Below the pieces are notes generated by a model. The model saw only the letters and a list, made by a program, of their open reading frames with translations. It was not told the DNA's origin and ran no database searches. The position numbers and the translations under genes are program-made. Positions 1 through 8,528 of a stretch of DNA of 64,000 nucleotides are shown here, one piece after another. The DNA is from Candidatus Omnitrophota bacterium (GTDB lineage: Bacteria; Ratteibacteria; UBA8468; B48-G9; DTJG01): positions 215,782 through 279,781 of the forward strand of contig JAMWCD010000005.1 in assembly GCA_023818965.1 (NCBI GenBank). The letters run 5' to 3'. Every line of letters starts with the position of its first letter. Within the stretch, counting starts at the first letter, position 1.

Positions 1-112
1 TCTGCCTGAGAGACAAAGATAATTGCTCTGCTACCTGTCTCTCTGTAATTACTCCAGAAACCAAAAGATTTATCACTTCAAACAGTTTCTTTATCTCTAC
101 TGAATATATCTT
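1..112 (-). pseudogene. Transposase N-terminal remnant, runs off left edge
   Basis: Read on the minus strand, an open frame runs from just after a TGA (113-115) to the window edge. It contains a helix-turn-helix-like stretch with the core ITERQVAEQLSLSLRQ (about 49-4). This resembles the N-terminal DNA-binding helices of ISNCY-type and related transposases. No ATG is seen; the only usable starts are GTG at 76 or TTG at 64, so the beginning may be damaged. A neighbouring frame upstream also reads plausibly (LKDIFSRDKETV), which fits a frameshift. The rest of the gene lies outside the window. Family assignment is inference from about 35 residues. Confidence 0.35.
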
Positions 113-154
113 TCAAATCAAGAACGACTTTCTATCTTTTTTGACAACAAAAAA

Positions 155-183
155 TTGACAGGTGAGATTAGATAGGGTAAGTT
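155..183 (+). promoter_or_regulatory. Candidate sigma70-type promoter for the DUF4838 gene
   Basis: A perfect TTGACA (155-160) is followed after 17 nt by TAAGTT (178-183), a weak -10. It lies about 55 bp upstream of the ATG at 240, which has a strong AGGAGG at 228-233. A second TTGACA at 141-146 has no matching -10. Nothing else is seen between the transposase remnant and the gene. Confidence 0.35.
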
Positions 184-239
184 AAATGCAAACGTAGTTT
201 ACCAAATATTTACCGAGAAGAAATCACAGGAGGTTAAAA

Positions 240-2891
240 ATGGGTATTCGTTTGATAGCAGGTCTTGTGTATATAATTGCGTTTGCTGGCTCATCATTTG
301 CTGGTTTTTCTCCGCACATCACACCTGAAACAAGAAATCAATCCAGAAGTAAAGAAACTGTCCTGATTGCAGAGGATGGTCTTGCAAAACTTCCTGTGGT
401 TATATCAGATACAGCAGATTCAATAACCATACAGGCAGCGCAGGAGTTGACAGCATACCTTGAAAAAATTACAGGAGCAAAATTTGAGATTAAAAAGGGT
501 TATGCAGGTCCAGGAATTTATGCAGGGACTATTAATGAATTTCCCACTCCTTTTGCTTCAAAAGGTCTGGAAATTTATGATAATTATGATGGGAAGGAAG
601 CATATGCCATACGCACAGAAAATCACAGCATAAAACTTCTTGGTGCAACTTCCACTGGTACTTCATATGCTGTCAGCAGATTTTTTGAACTTCTCGGCTG
701 CCGTTTTTTCTTTCAAAATCCTGCGTGGGAAGTAATACCGAAATCTCAAAAACTTTCATTCAATCTTAATGAAACAGATAGGCCGGAGGTATTATCAAGA
801 TATCTCGGATATCCGCTGTCAACCAATTTTGAGCCCCAGGATCCTGATGAAGGTGCCCTGCTGCGCGCCTGGTGGAGACACAACCGCGTGGGTAAATCAC
901 TTAACACATCTGTAGGACATTGCTGGCCTGAAATTATAAGACATTTTAAAAAAGAGTTTGACCAACATCCTGAATACCTGGCTATGGTCAATGGAGAACG
1001 CAGGGGCAATCAATTGTGTGTTTCAAATCCTGAAGTCGTCAAACTTGCAATCAGGTATGTGCAGGATTTTTTTGATAAACATCCAGAAGCCGATATGATT
1101 GGCGTGGGACCAGACGATGGTGGTGGCTATTGTACATGCCCTGAATGTTCAAAACGCTGGCCAAACCCGGGAGACATGGCATTCTATCTAACCAACGAAG
1201 TGGCAAAAGCAATTAAAAAGAGTCACCCTGGAAAGATGGTTGGCATCTATGCATACAACTGGCACTGCGACCCACCTCCATTTCAACTTGAACCAAATGT
1301 TTATGTTGAACTTACAACTGCCCTGCTTTTGAATACGAAATACGGCTTTGATGAACTTCTGAAAATGTGGCCTGAAAAATGCAAGTATTTTGGTCTCTAT
1401 GACTATTGGGCTGTATATGACTGGATAAGGGATAGATTGCCTTCAGGAAGAACAGGAAATACTCAATATGTCGCGGAAAAATTACCATATTATATCAAGC
1501 ATGGCATCTGTAGTCTCTCTGCAGAAAGTGGAAATAGTTGGGGTAGCCAGGGGCTCGGTTATTATCTTGGGGCAAGGATGTTGTGGAATTCAAAAACAGA
1601 TATTGAGGAATTGAAAAAGGATTTTTATGAAAAGGCATTTGGCCCAGCAGCCCGAACTATGAAAAGATATTATGAAAGAATAGACATTGCAAATAAGCCA
1701 CTGATAGGACCAACATTTTACCGGTTATGTATAGATGATCTTCAGCAGGCAGAGAAAGAAGCATCAAATCATCCTGAAATACTTGCAAGGATTGAACAAT
1801 TGAAACAGTATCATGTGTTCTTATATCTTCTAAGAAAAACATATGATGACAGGGGATTGAGTAATGACGAAAGAAAAAAATGGGCTTTTGAAATGTTGAA
1901 ATGGAACTACAGAATCAGAAATACATATATGACATTCTGGAGTTTTTTTGCAGACCAGACCACACGGCAATTGTCGCAGGAATTTAATGAGCCGTCATGG
2001 TGGTGGTGGAAGATGCACAGTGAGAAAAAGCAAGATGAAATTCCATACAGAATCAAAACTCCTGTTACTCCTGAAGAAACAGAAAAATGGTTGGAAATAG
2101 CAAAAAAGGAATATGGCGAGCCAATCAGTTATGAAGAAAAAATTTTCAGTAAGAAACTTGTTGCCCCTGAATTGAAGGAAATACCGGCTCAAGCAGATCG
2201 GCTTCTTTTTATGAGTCAGGGTGGATTCAATGTGGCTCTGGCAAGTATAAACGGAGAACCCCTGGAATTAACTATTCATCATGGGACAATTTACAAGAAT
2301 TTTCCTGATGGAAAATATACTCTTTCAGATGCTGACGGAAAAATTATCGCAGAAGGCCGAATTCCTTATGGGGAGAACAAACTTTCACTGAAGGTCCCTA
2401 ATCCTGGCGTGTACCTGTTTAAGTATGATGATTTTGCTGCAGGATGCCAGTTAATCCCATCAGATAAGACAAAAACAGCGTTCATTTTGAGCAAAGGCGA
2501 ACATTTCCCGGTATACAATCATAACTACCTCTATTTTTATGTGCCAAAAGGAACAAAGGAAATCTATCTGTATGCACTTCGTACCTGGCCAATAGGTATA
2601 TGTATGCCTGATGGCACATGGTTAGGCGAAGACAAACCTATTTATCATCATCCGCGTTCACTCAAAGCAGATGGATCGTATCAAAAAATTGAAGTTCCAG
2701 AGGGTATGGATGGAAAGGTATGGAAATGCGTGGATATGGTGTCTGGCAGTTTCTATTTTTTCAATATCCCCAATCTTTTGTTTGTGAAACCGCAGGATAT
2801 TATTGTACCTGAAGAAGTCGCAAAAAGGGATGGGCTTATCCCGTTTCCTGTAAAGGGCTCAACTGAACCTGCCAGAAAGGAAAAAAGATAA
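240..2891 (+). CDS. Secreted DUF4838 glycosidase-like protein
   Basis: An 883-residue protein with a signal peptide at about 1-21 (hydrophobic core, then SSFA before GFSP), so probably exported. Residues about 50-90 look like the N-terminal domain of alpha-glucuronidases and GH20-type enzymes (SITIQAAQELTAYLEKITGA). The central part carries the DUF4838 signature, including GVGPDDGGGYCTCPEC near 285-300 with its paired cysteines. Residues beyond about 650 look like C-terminal beta-sandwich modules. The start is set by AGGAGG six bases before ATG. DUF4838 proteins are found in polysaccharide-degrading loci, but their substrate is not established, so a role on a uronate-containing glycan is inference. 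No dedicated sugar transporter is adjacent. Confidence 0.8.
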   Translation: MGIRLIAGLVYIIAFAGSSFAGFSPHITPETRNQSRSKETVLIAEDGLAKLPVVISDTADSITIQAAQELTAYLEKITGAKFEIKKGYAGPGIYAGTINEFPTPFASKGLEIYDNYDGKEAYAIRTENHSIKLLGATSTGTSYAVSRFFELLGCRFFFQNPAWEVIPKSQKLSFNLNETDRPEVLSRYLGYPLSTNFEPQDPDEGALLRAWWRHNRVGKSLNTSVGHCWPEIIRHFKKEFDQHPEYLAMVNGERRGNQLCVSNPEVVKLAIRYVQDFFDKHPEADMIGVGPDDGGGYCTCPECSKRWPNPGDMAFYLTNEVAKAIKKSHPGKMVGIYAYNWHCDPPPFQLEPNVYVELTTALLLNTKYGFDELLKMWPEKCKYFGLYDYWAVYDWIRDRLPSGRTGNTQYVAEKLPYYIKHGICSLSAESGNSWGSQGLGYYLGARMLWNSKTDIEELKKDFYEKAFGPAARTMKRYYERIDIANKPLIGPTFYRLCIDDLQQAEKEASNHPEILARIEQLKQYHVFLYLLRKTYDDRGLSNDERKKWAFEMLKWNYRIRNTYMTFWSFFADQTTRQLSQEFNEPSWWWWKMHSEKKQDEIPYRIKTPVTPEETEKWLEIAKKEYGEPISYEEKIFSKKLVAPELKEIPAQADRLLFMSQGGFNVALASINGEPLELTIHHGTIYKNFPDGKYTLSDADGKIIAEGRIPYGENKLSLKVPNPGVYLFKYDDFAAGCQLIPSDKTKTAFILSKGEHFPVYNHNYLYFYVPKGTKEIYLYALRTWPIGICMPDGTWLGEDKPIYHHPRSLKADGSYQKIEVPEGMDGKVWKCVDMVSGSFYFFNIPNLLFVKPQDIIVPEEVAKRDGLIPFPVKGSTEPARKEKR

Positions 2892-2984
2892 CCTGTTGAT
2901 GTGGTTCTTATGAAACTGTTTTATATTGGTTTCAAAAGATAAAAATGGCATTGGAAGCAATCAAGGTGAAAAGACAATAGATGA

Positions 2985-3299
2985 GGAGCGACTACCTGAA
3001 CGTCAGACACAGCAAAATTTTATGAGTTTTTTACAGCCCTTTCAGAAAGGACAAAATATTTTTTTCACCCCCATCAATTTGACAGGAAAACAACAGAAAG
3101 ATTATGCAGGGAAAAAGATAAAAATACAGTAAGATTTGTTATAATAATGGATGAGAAAATAGTAGGATATGGTTTTTTATGGAATCTGAATAATGATTTC
3201 CCATGCCTCGGGATTTGTATCAGGGATGATGTTCAGGGAAAAGGAATAGGCAAAGGACTGATGGAATAGTTGATAAATTTTGCAAAGGAAAAAACTTGA
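2985..3299 (+). pseudogene. Decayed GNAT acetyltransferase
   Basis: One frame reads as a GNAT protein: ATT, stop (TGA 2997-2999), TSDTAKFYEFFTALSERTKYFF, then FVIIMDEKIVGYGFLW and the acetyl-CoA loop RDDVQGKGIGKGLM, then an in-frame TAG (3267-3269), then LINFAKEKT and a TGA (3297-3299). The R-x-x-G-x-G loop and the order of segments are those of the family. The two interrupting stops and the missing start make it a pseudogene. This explains the 527 bp between the DUF4838 and MttB genes. About 120 bp after it holds only the Shine-Dalgarno (AGGAG 3408-3412) of the next gene. Confidence 0.75.
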
Positions 3300-3418
3300 C
3301 AGATTTATTAAGAGAGGAGGGTAGGAAATACAGGTAAACAAGAGCTCTTAAGGGAGAGGACAAAGGAAATGATTAGCCAAAGTTTTTAGAAGAACCAAAC
3401 TTTCCTCAGGAGAGAAAA

Positions 3419-4795
3419 ATGAAAAACATAAAATGGCATATCGAGGGTGGATTTGAACCTCACGATGTTAAACAAATTCATGACCTTGCCCTGAAAATGA
3501 TTGATGAAATTGGAATACATACCCCTTCAAAACAAGCAATCCAAATTCTTTCTTCAGAAAAGGGGGTGAAGATTAAAAATGAAACAAGGGTTTGTATTGT
3601 ACCCGAAAAAGTAGAACAACTACTCGGGCCATTTCCCAGAAAACAAAATACCTCTCAGGATTCAGAACCAAAATTTTACGTTTCAGGTTATTCATTAAGG
3701 TGCTATGATTTTAGAACAGGTGAAATCAGAAAACCAGCATCAAATGATTTGATTGAATTTACGAAAATCGGACATAGTTTAGGAGTTTCTGGTAATGCAA
3801 CTGTAATGCCTCTTGACCTTCCGCAGAAACTTGCAGAAATTGCAACCTATAAATTGTGCCTTGATGTTTCCGATAGAATATGGGGTGCAGGTATTTTCAG
3901 TGATTCTGACGTGTTTGACATGGTTCAGGAAATTCAGACGATAGTTGGTCTCAATTATTCGGTTGGTATGCATATGATTAGCCCAATGGCTTTCGACCCA
4001 TTTTTACTTGACATGGCTATGAGATATATTCCGAAAAAAGCATCGTTTTCAGTGGGAAATATGCCAATGCAGGGAGCAACAACTCATATTAATCCTTTTA
4101 TTGCAATTGCTCAGTCATGCGCTGAAGTGATTGGTGGTGCATCCATACTAAAAATTCTTTCCCCTGAATCAAATATTAGTTTTGTCCCATTTCTTTATCC
4201 TTTTGATATGAAATATGGAACAATTGTTTATGGAGGACCTGATTTTCTTTTAACAAATCTTGCTTTGATTGAAGTTGCAAAATTTTATGGAATATCTGTG
4301 ATGGCAAAAGCGTTTAATACAATGGCAAAATTCCCTGATGATGCACAGTTTGGTTTTTGCTCCGCAGTATGCCTTGCAACGATGCTGGCAGGACTAAAAA
4401 ATTTTGGCTGGGCAGGTGTTATCTCCATTGATGAAGTCGCATCAGTTGAGGCAATGATTATTGAATACGAAATTTTTAAAGCAATAAGGCATATTGCAAA
4501 TGGTATATATTATGATGAAAACATTGACCTGAATGAAATCAAAAAGTGCATTGAAGATGGAACCTTTTTGACAAATGAAGATACAATAAAAAATTGCAGA
4601 ACACAGTTTTTTAATTCTGATATTTTCTCAAATGAGACACTCGCCATATGGAAAAGAAATGGGAAAAAATCAATTCAGGATAGAGCAAGAGAAAAAGCAC
4701 ACCAGCTTCTAAAATCGCATAATTTTCAGAGAGACCCAGTACAACAGAAGGAACTGGACAAAATCTGGGAAAAAGCAAAAAAACTCTTTGGATAA
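3419..4795 (+). CDS. MttB-family corrinoid methyltransferase (non-pyrrolysine)
   Basis: A 458-residue protein of the trimethylamine methyltransferase family (MttB/MtgB, TIM barrel). Members move a methyl group from a methylated amine or related compound to a corrinoid protein. There is no in-frame TAG, so it belongs to the non-pyrrolysine branch, which includes glycine betaine methyltransferase. The substrate cannot be told from sequence. The start ATG has AGGAG seven bases upstream. A sugar-isomerase-like gene follows 12 bp later, probably in the same operon. No corrinoid protein is encoded beside it; three URO-D-like proteins elsewhere in the window belong to the same kind of chemistry. The family call is firm; the substrate is unknown. 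Confidence 0.8.
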   Translation: MKNIKWHIEGGFEPHDVKQIHDLALKMIDEIGIHTPSKQAIQILSSEKGVKIKNETRVCIVPEKVEQLLGPFPRKQNTSQDSEPKFYVSGYSLRCYDFRTGEIRKPASNDLIEFTKIGHSLGVSGNATVMPLDLPQKLAEIATYKLCLDVSDRIWGAGIFSDSDVFDMVQEIQTIVGLNYSVGMHMISPMAFDPFLLDMAMRYIPKKASFSVGNMPMQGATTHINPFIAIAQSCAEVIGGASILKILSPESNISFVPFLYPFDMKYGTIVYGGPDFLLTNLALIEVAKFYGISVMAKAFNTMAKFPDDAQFGFCSAVCLATMLAGLKNFGWAGVISIDEVASVEAMIIEYEIFKAIRHIANGIYYDENIDLNEIKKCIEDGTFLTNEDTIKNCRTQFFNSDIFSNETLAIWKRNGKKSIQDRAREKAHQLLKSHNFQRDPVQQKELDKIWEKAKKLFG

Positions 4796-4807
4796 CAAAG
4801 GAGTACT

Positions 4808-5641
4808 ATGAGATTGGGTGGACCTGTTTTTGGAAAATATCAAAATCCAGAACAATGGATTGACCTGCTAAAAAAGCATATGTATTCTGCTTCATATTGT
4901 CCCATCGGTCTTGATGCAACGATGGATGAAATTATTGATTATTCAAAAGCAGCAACACAGGCAAATATTGTTATTGCTGAAGTTGGAGCGTGGAGCAATC
5001 CTTTAAGCAACGAAGAAAATGAAAGAAAACTTGCAATAAAAAAATGTAAGATGGCACTGGCGCTGGCTGATAACATTGGTGCAAATTGTTGTGTTAACAT
5101 TTCTGGTTCAAGAGGAAAAAAATGGGATGGACCTGATGAAAAAAATTTAACAACTGAAACCTTTGATATGATTGTACAGATTGTCAGAGACATTATTGAT
5201 GAAGTCAATCCGTCTCGAACTTTCTACACCCTTGAAACAATGCCATGGATGTATCCTGATTCTGCTGAAAGTTATCTCAAACTTATTAAAGCCATAGATA
5301 GAAAAAATTTTGCGGTTCACTTTGATCCGGTCAACATTATTTGTAGCCCGCAAGCATATTTTTCAAATGGTAAATTGATTAAGGATTTTGTTGAAAAACT
5401 TGGTCCTTACATCCGCTCCTGTCATGCGAAAGATATATGGCTTGCTGACAAACTGACAACGCATCTTGATGAAGTTCGACCAGGGCTTGGAAATCTCGAT
5501 TATCGAGTATATCTACGTGAAATAAATAAAATCAGCAAAGATATTCCATTGATGCTTGAGCATCTTAAAACAGAAGATGACTACAAGCTTGCAGCGCAGT
5601 ATATTCGTTCAATTGCAAAAGATGAAGGAATACCTGTGTGA
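4808..5641 (+). CDS. Sugar phosphate isomerase/epimerase family TIM barrel
   Basis: A 277-residue protein of the xylose-isomerase-like TIM barrel superfamily. Recognisable elements are NISGSRGKKW, the metal-site stretch YTLETMPW (Glu), NFAVHFDPVNI (Asp), SCHAKDIW (His) and LMLEHLKTEDDY (Glu near the end), spaced as in enzymes that isomerise or epimerise sugars or inositols. A GGAG lies six bases before the ATG. It follows the MttB-like gene by 12 bp. It ends 4 bp before the convergent nucleoside hydrolase gene, leaving no room for a terminator. The substrate cannot be named. Confidence 0.75.
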   Translation: MRLGGPVFGKYQNPEQWIDLLKKHMYSASYCPIGLDATMDEIIDYSKAATQANIVIAEVGAWSNPLSNEENERKLAIKKCKMALALADNIGANCCVNISGSRGKKWDGPDEKNLTTETFDMIVQIVRDIIDEVNPSRTFYTLETMPWMYPDSAESYLKLIKAIDRKNFAVHFDPVNIICSPQAYFSNGKLIKDFVEKLGPYIRSCHAKDIWLADKLTTHLDEVRPGLGNLDYRVYLREINKISKDIPLMLEHLKTEDDYKLAAQYIRSIAKDEGIPV

Positions 5642-5645
5642 AAAG

Positions 5646-6500
5646 TTAAGTTGTGATATTGAAGAAGTGAGAAAAGAATGCTGTACTATCAACCTTGAAG
5701 GCAACAGAGGTATTATTGTTTTCATCCTGAATGAAACCTGTCCTGCCAATCTGGTCAACAAAAACTTTGCCCTTTTGAAATTCACAGAGTGTTTTTTCAA
5801 ATAATATGCTTGCAGCAAGTGGATCATGAAATGTAACAGTATCCCTGTTTTCAAACCATATTTCAGCAAAATTTAAAACCTCCTTCAACAGTTTCCGTCT
5901 GATGAAATTTTCAATCACCTCATTTTTTGTCATTCTCACTTTTGTCGTAACATCAAGCCCACAAACATATACATTTTTTACACTGGAATTAAACACTTCG
6001 TAAGCAGCAAATGGATCACAGGAAATATTCCATTCGCTTTTTTTCTCACCTTCAAAAAAACAACCACCCATTATGTACATCGCTTTCAAAAGTGATGGCA
6101 GTTCACGATCAATTTTAAAAAGTATGCCAATATTTGTTAATGGACCTATGGTTATCAAATTGATTTGTCCAGGGTTTCTTCTTATGGTATCTCTTAGAAA
6201 ATTGAACCATTCTCCACAGAAATTCTTTTTGTATGAAATTTTTTCAAGAAACTGATATTGCTGGGCTACTTTCTGCTTTTGCTGACCTATCAGTGGTTCT
6301 GACATTCCAGGAAAAACAGGAATATCTTTATTTGCCTTTTCACAGAGATAACTCGCAATCATTGCACGTTTTTCTGGCTGTCCGGTTACTGTTGTAATTC
6401 CTGTAAGCTCACAGTCAGGATGCGAAAGAAGATATGCAAGACATATGGCATCATCAATATCACTACCAATATCGGTATCAAGGATTACCTTTTCCTTCAT
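5646..6500 (-). CDS. Inosine-uridine-preferring nucleoside hydrolase
   Basis: A 284-residue member of the nucleoside hydrolase family, which cleaves the N-glycosidic bond of ribonucleosides. The Ca2+/ribose motif DTDIGSDIDDA is at residues 8-18, and the C-terminal FHDPLAA supplies the second Asp ligand. The length is slightly below the usual 300-320. Its start overlaps the end of the macro-domain gene by 23 bp, so the two are probably translated together. With a macro-domain protein next to it, the pair could process nucleosides or ADP-ribose derivatives; that link is inference. Confidence 0.85.
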   Translation of the reverse strand: MKEKVILDTDIGSDIDDAICLAYLLSHPDCELTGITTVTGQPEKRAMIASYLCEKANKDIPVFPGMSEPLIGQQKQKVAQQYQFLEKISYKKNFCGEWFNFLRDTIRRNPGQINLITIGPLTNIGILFKIDRELPSLLKAMYIMGGCFFEGEKKSEWNISCDPFAAYEVFNSSVKNVYVCGLDVTTKVRMTKNEVIENFIRRKLLKEVLNFAEIWFENRDTVTFHDPLAASILFEKTLCEFQKGKVFVDQIGRTGFIQDENNNTSVAFKVDSTAFFSHFFNITT

Positions 6501-7020
6501 TGATTTCTCTCAATTTTTTTTCAAAAATCGAAAATGTCTGCTGGTCAAAAAGTACAAATCGAATTTTTTGAATTGATTTCAAATGAGGAATTGTTTCAAT
6601 AACTGCATTTATAGATACTTCTGCCGCTTCATCAACAGGATAACCGAAAATCCCTGTTGAAATTGCAGGAAAAGCAATTGATTTCAGTTGTTTACTATCA
6701 GCAAGAAGCAAGCAATTTTTAAAACACATCGCAAGTTTTTCCGCTGGATTTTTTTCCTGCTGGTATACTGGGCCAACAGTATGGATTACAAAAGGATTTG
6801 GAAGTTTATAACCCTTTGTTATCACTGCATCACCAGTTTCTATGGGTGCATATTTTTTGCATTCCTGGTAAAGTTCAGGACCTGCCTTGCTGTGAATTGC
6901 GCCTGCAACTCCTCCACCAGGAGCAAGAAACTTGTTCGCAGCATTAACAATAACCTCAATGTCCTGTTGTTTTGTGATATCACCCTGTATGCACTCTATT
7001 TGAACATTGTTGATTTTCAT
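6478..7020 (-). CDS. Macro-domain protein (ADP-ribose/O-acetyl-ADP-ribose hydrolase-like)
   Basis: A 180-residue single macro domain of the YmdB/MacroD type. VNAANKFLAPGGGVAGAIH (from about residue 25) holds the Asn and Gly-rich loop that binds ADP-ribose, and STGIFGYPVDEAA is the second loop. Such proteins remove ADP-ribose or deacetylate O-acetyl-ADP-ribose. The ATG has no Shine-Dalgarno, but TAAAAT ends six bases upstream, which suggests a leaderless message. The first 23 codons and upstream region are repeated in decayed form at 8431-8515, on the other side of the FAD oxidoreductase. Confidence 0.9.
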   Translation of the reverse strand: MKINNVQIECIQGDITKQQDIEVIVNAANKFLAPGGGVAGAIHSKAGPELYQECKKYAPIETGDAVITKGYKLPNPFVIHTVGPVYQQEKNPAEKLAMCFKNCLLLADSKQLKSIAFPAISTGIFGYPVDEAAEVSINAVIETIPHLKSIQKIRFVLFDQQTFSIFEKKLREINEGKGNP

Positions 7021-7042
7021 AGTAGTATTTTATCATAATTGC
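6962..7042. repeat. Direct repeat copy 1 (macro-gene 5' end)
   Basis: This stretch covers the macro-gene start and upstream region. It matches 8431-8515 with substitutions and a 2-nt indel; the longest shared blocks include ACTCTATTTGAA and CATAGTA/CGTAGTA. The two copies flank the FAD oxidoreductase gene. Confidence 0.7.
7027..7032 (-). promoter_or_regulatory. -10 element placed for a leaderless macro-domain mRNA
   Basis: On the minus strand TAAAAT is followed by ACTACT and then the ATG at 7020. Transcription would start at or next to the A of ATG. The best upstream -35 is TTGAAG with a 19-nt spacer, which is weak. The same 6-nt spacing occurs at purB and at the pseudopilin gene. Confidence 0.4.
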
Positions 7043-7140
7043 AGATAAAATCTTCAAAAATTTGAATTTTCGAAAATTTGTTGTTTGTGTTTGAAGTTAA
7101 ACTTATACTGCAGAACAAATCCATCTCATGGGAGGCAAAA

Positions 7141-8418
7141 GTGAAAAATTTACCCCACATTGTCTGGCATCGTGAAGTTCCCGTAAGGTATGAGTGCGAT
7201 GTCGCTGTATTTGGCGCTGGTATCGCCGGTGTGTCTGCGGCGCTTGCCGCGGCGCTCTCAGGGGCACGTGTTATCCTTGTAGAACAATTCGGTGTTGTCG
7301 GCGGTAATGCAACAGTAGGCGGAGTGGCTGCCTTCTGCGGTGAAACCCGTGGCCAGGGCGAGGCATTCGACGCGATTATAGACGGATTGAATGCATTCCA
7401 TGCCATTGAGCCCTATCGCCCCTATCCAGAAGCAGACCACCGTTTGTTCAACCATGAGATTTTGGCTGTTGTCCTGCAGGAACTATTGCTTCGCCGGAAC
7501 GTAAAACTCCTGCTACATACGCAGATTGTTGACGCACGTGTGAATTGCGGCCGTGTGACTGAGGGTATTGTGTCGGGACCATCAGGACCAGAAGCATTGC
7601 GAGCAAAACAGTTCATCGATTGCACAGGCGAAGCAAAACTGGTACGCAGAGCAGGGTTTGAAACCGTCAAAGGTCGCGCCAGCGACGGGCTGCAACTGCC
7701 GATGTCGCTTATGTTTTTTGTGCGCCATGTTGAGGAAAAAGATGCGCATGCTCAGGTACCTGGTGGATGGTTTGAACCAATAAGGAGAGAAGAAGATCTC
7801 CCAATGACCTCCATATGGCCAAACGGACCGCGCGGGAACGCAATCAAAATAAAAATACCAATGTTCGATGCAAGCGATACCGAATCGTTGACTGCCGCAG
7901 AGATACAGGCACGGCGACGTATGATGCAGGTCCTGGACTATTATCAGCGCGTTAAAAAAGAATTATGGTTATTGGACCACTGCTCACCAAGGATTGGCAT
8001 TCGTGAAGGTCGTCGCATTGTCGGAGAATATATACTCACAATTGAGGACCTTCGAGCGGGACGCACATTTGACGATGCTATTGCACGGGGCACTTATTAT
8101 ATCGACGCTCACAAGCCAGATGATGACAAACGTGTTTCTGTTCTTTCCAAAGAAGAAGCTATTGTCCCTCCGTATCAGATTCCATTTCGTTGTCTCATAC
8201 CAAAAGGTGCATCAAATTTGCTTGCAGCAGGACGTTGTTTCTCAGCAGAACATCTCGCACTTGCATCAGCACGTGTGATGCCAACATGCTCAATGATGGG
8301 ACAGGCAGCCGGGATTGCGGCAGCTCTTGCAGCGAAAAAAAATTGTGCAATACCGGACCTGGATTATACGGAAATAAAAAAAATTGTCTGTGAGCGCGGC
8401 GCTAATTTGCAAGTTTGA
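7141..8418 (+). CDS. FAD-dependent oxidoreductase, probable transfer
   Basis: A 425-residue protein of the FAD-dependent oxidoreductase family related to fumarate reductase flavoproteins and glucose-inhibited-division-like enzymes. The dinucleotide-binding motif GAGIAG is at residues 25-30, followed by VILVEQ; the C-terminal FAD segment includes LLAAGRCFSAEHLA and GQAAGIAAALAA. The GTG at 7141 is chosen because GGAGG (7131-7135) precedes it by five bases; an upstream TTG at 7078 has no such site. Its base use (many CGC, GCG, GGC codons) is clearly richer in G+C than all neighbours, and it sits between two copies of the macro-gene 5' end, so acquisition by transfer is likely. Substrate unknown; relatives oxidise sugars or organic acids in planctomycete-type genomes. 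Confidence 0.8.
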   Translation: MKNLPHIVWHREVPVRYECDVAVFGAGIAGVSAALAAALSGARVILVEQFGVVGGNATVGGVAAFCGETRGQGEAFDAIIDGLNAFHAIEPYRPYPEADHRLFNHEILAVVLQELLLRRNVKLLLHTQIVDARVNCGRVTEGIVSGPSGPEALRAKQFIDCTGEAKLVRRAGFETVKGRASDGLQLPMSLMFFVRHVEEKDAHAQVPGGWFEPIRREEDLPMTSIWPNGPRGNAIKIKIPMFDASDTESLTAAEIQARRRMMQVLDYYQRVKKELWLLDHCSPRIGIREGRRIVGEYILTIEDLRAGRTFDDAIARGTYYIDAHKPDDDKRVSVLSKEEAIVPPYQIPFRCLIPKGASNLLAAGRCFSAEHLALASARVMPTCSMMGQAAGIAAALAAKKNCAIPDLDYTEIKKIVCERGANLQV

Positions 8419-8430
8419 AAGGTACCTGCA

Positions 8431-8515
8431 TCTTGTTGTCGGTTAAAATACCACCCCGTACACACTCTATTTGAATATTATTAATTTTCGTAGTAAGATT
8501 TCATCACAGTTGTAC
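8431..8515. repeat. Direct repeat copy 2
   Basis: Partner of 6962-7042, in the same orientation and about 1.47 kb away. It contains the dead macro-gene start and ends just before the Shine-Dalgarno (AAGGA) of the next gene. Confidence 0.7.
8432..8491 (-). pseudogene. Truncated duplicate of the macro-domain gene start
   Basis: Read on the minus strand from 8491 this gives TKINNIQIECVRGGILTDNK, matching the macro protein N-terminus MKINNVQIECIQGDITKQQD. The start codon is mutated (ACG for ATG) and the upstream -10 has decayed to TGAAAT (8498-8503). Only about 20 codons survive before the FAD oxidoreductase stop region, so it is a remnant and not a gene. Confidence 0.75.
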
Positions 8516-8528
8516 AAGGAATCTCCAG

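Noticed and set aside
2904..2936. Possible hairpin after the DUF4838 gene (GAAAC...GTTTC)
   Set aside because: Only a 5-bp stem, a long loop and no T-run; not a credible terminator.
2926..3132. 68-codon frame after the DUF4838 gene
   Set aside because: It is an alternative frame across the GNAT remnant and has no family features.
3419..4795. Pyrrolysine-type MttB
   Set aside because: No in-frame TAG is present in the gene.
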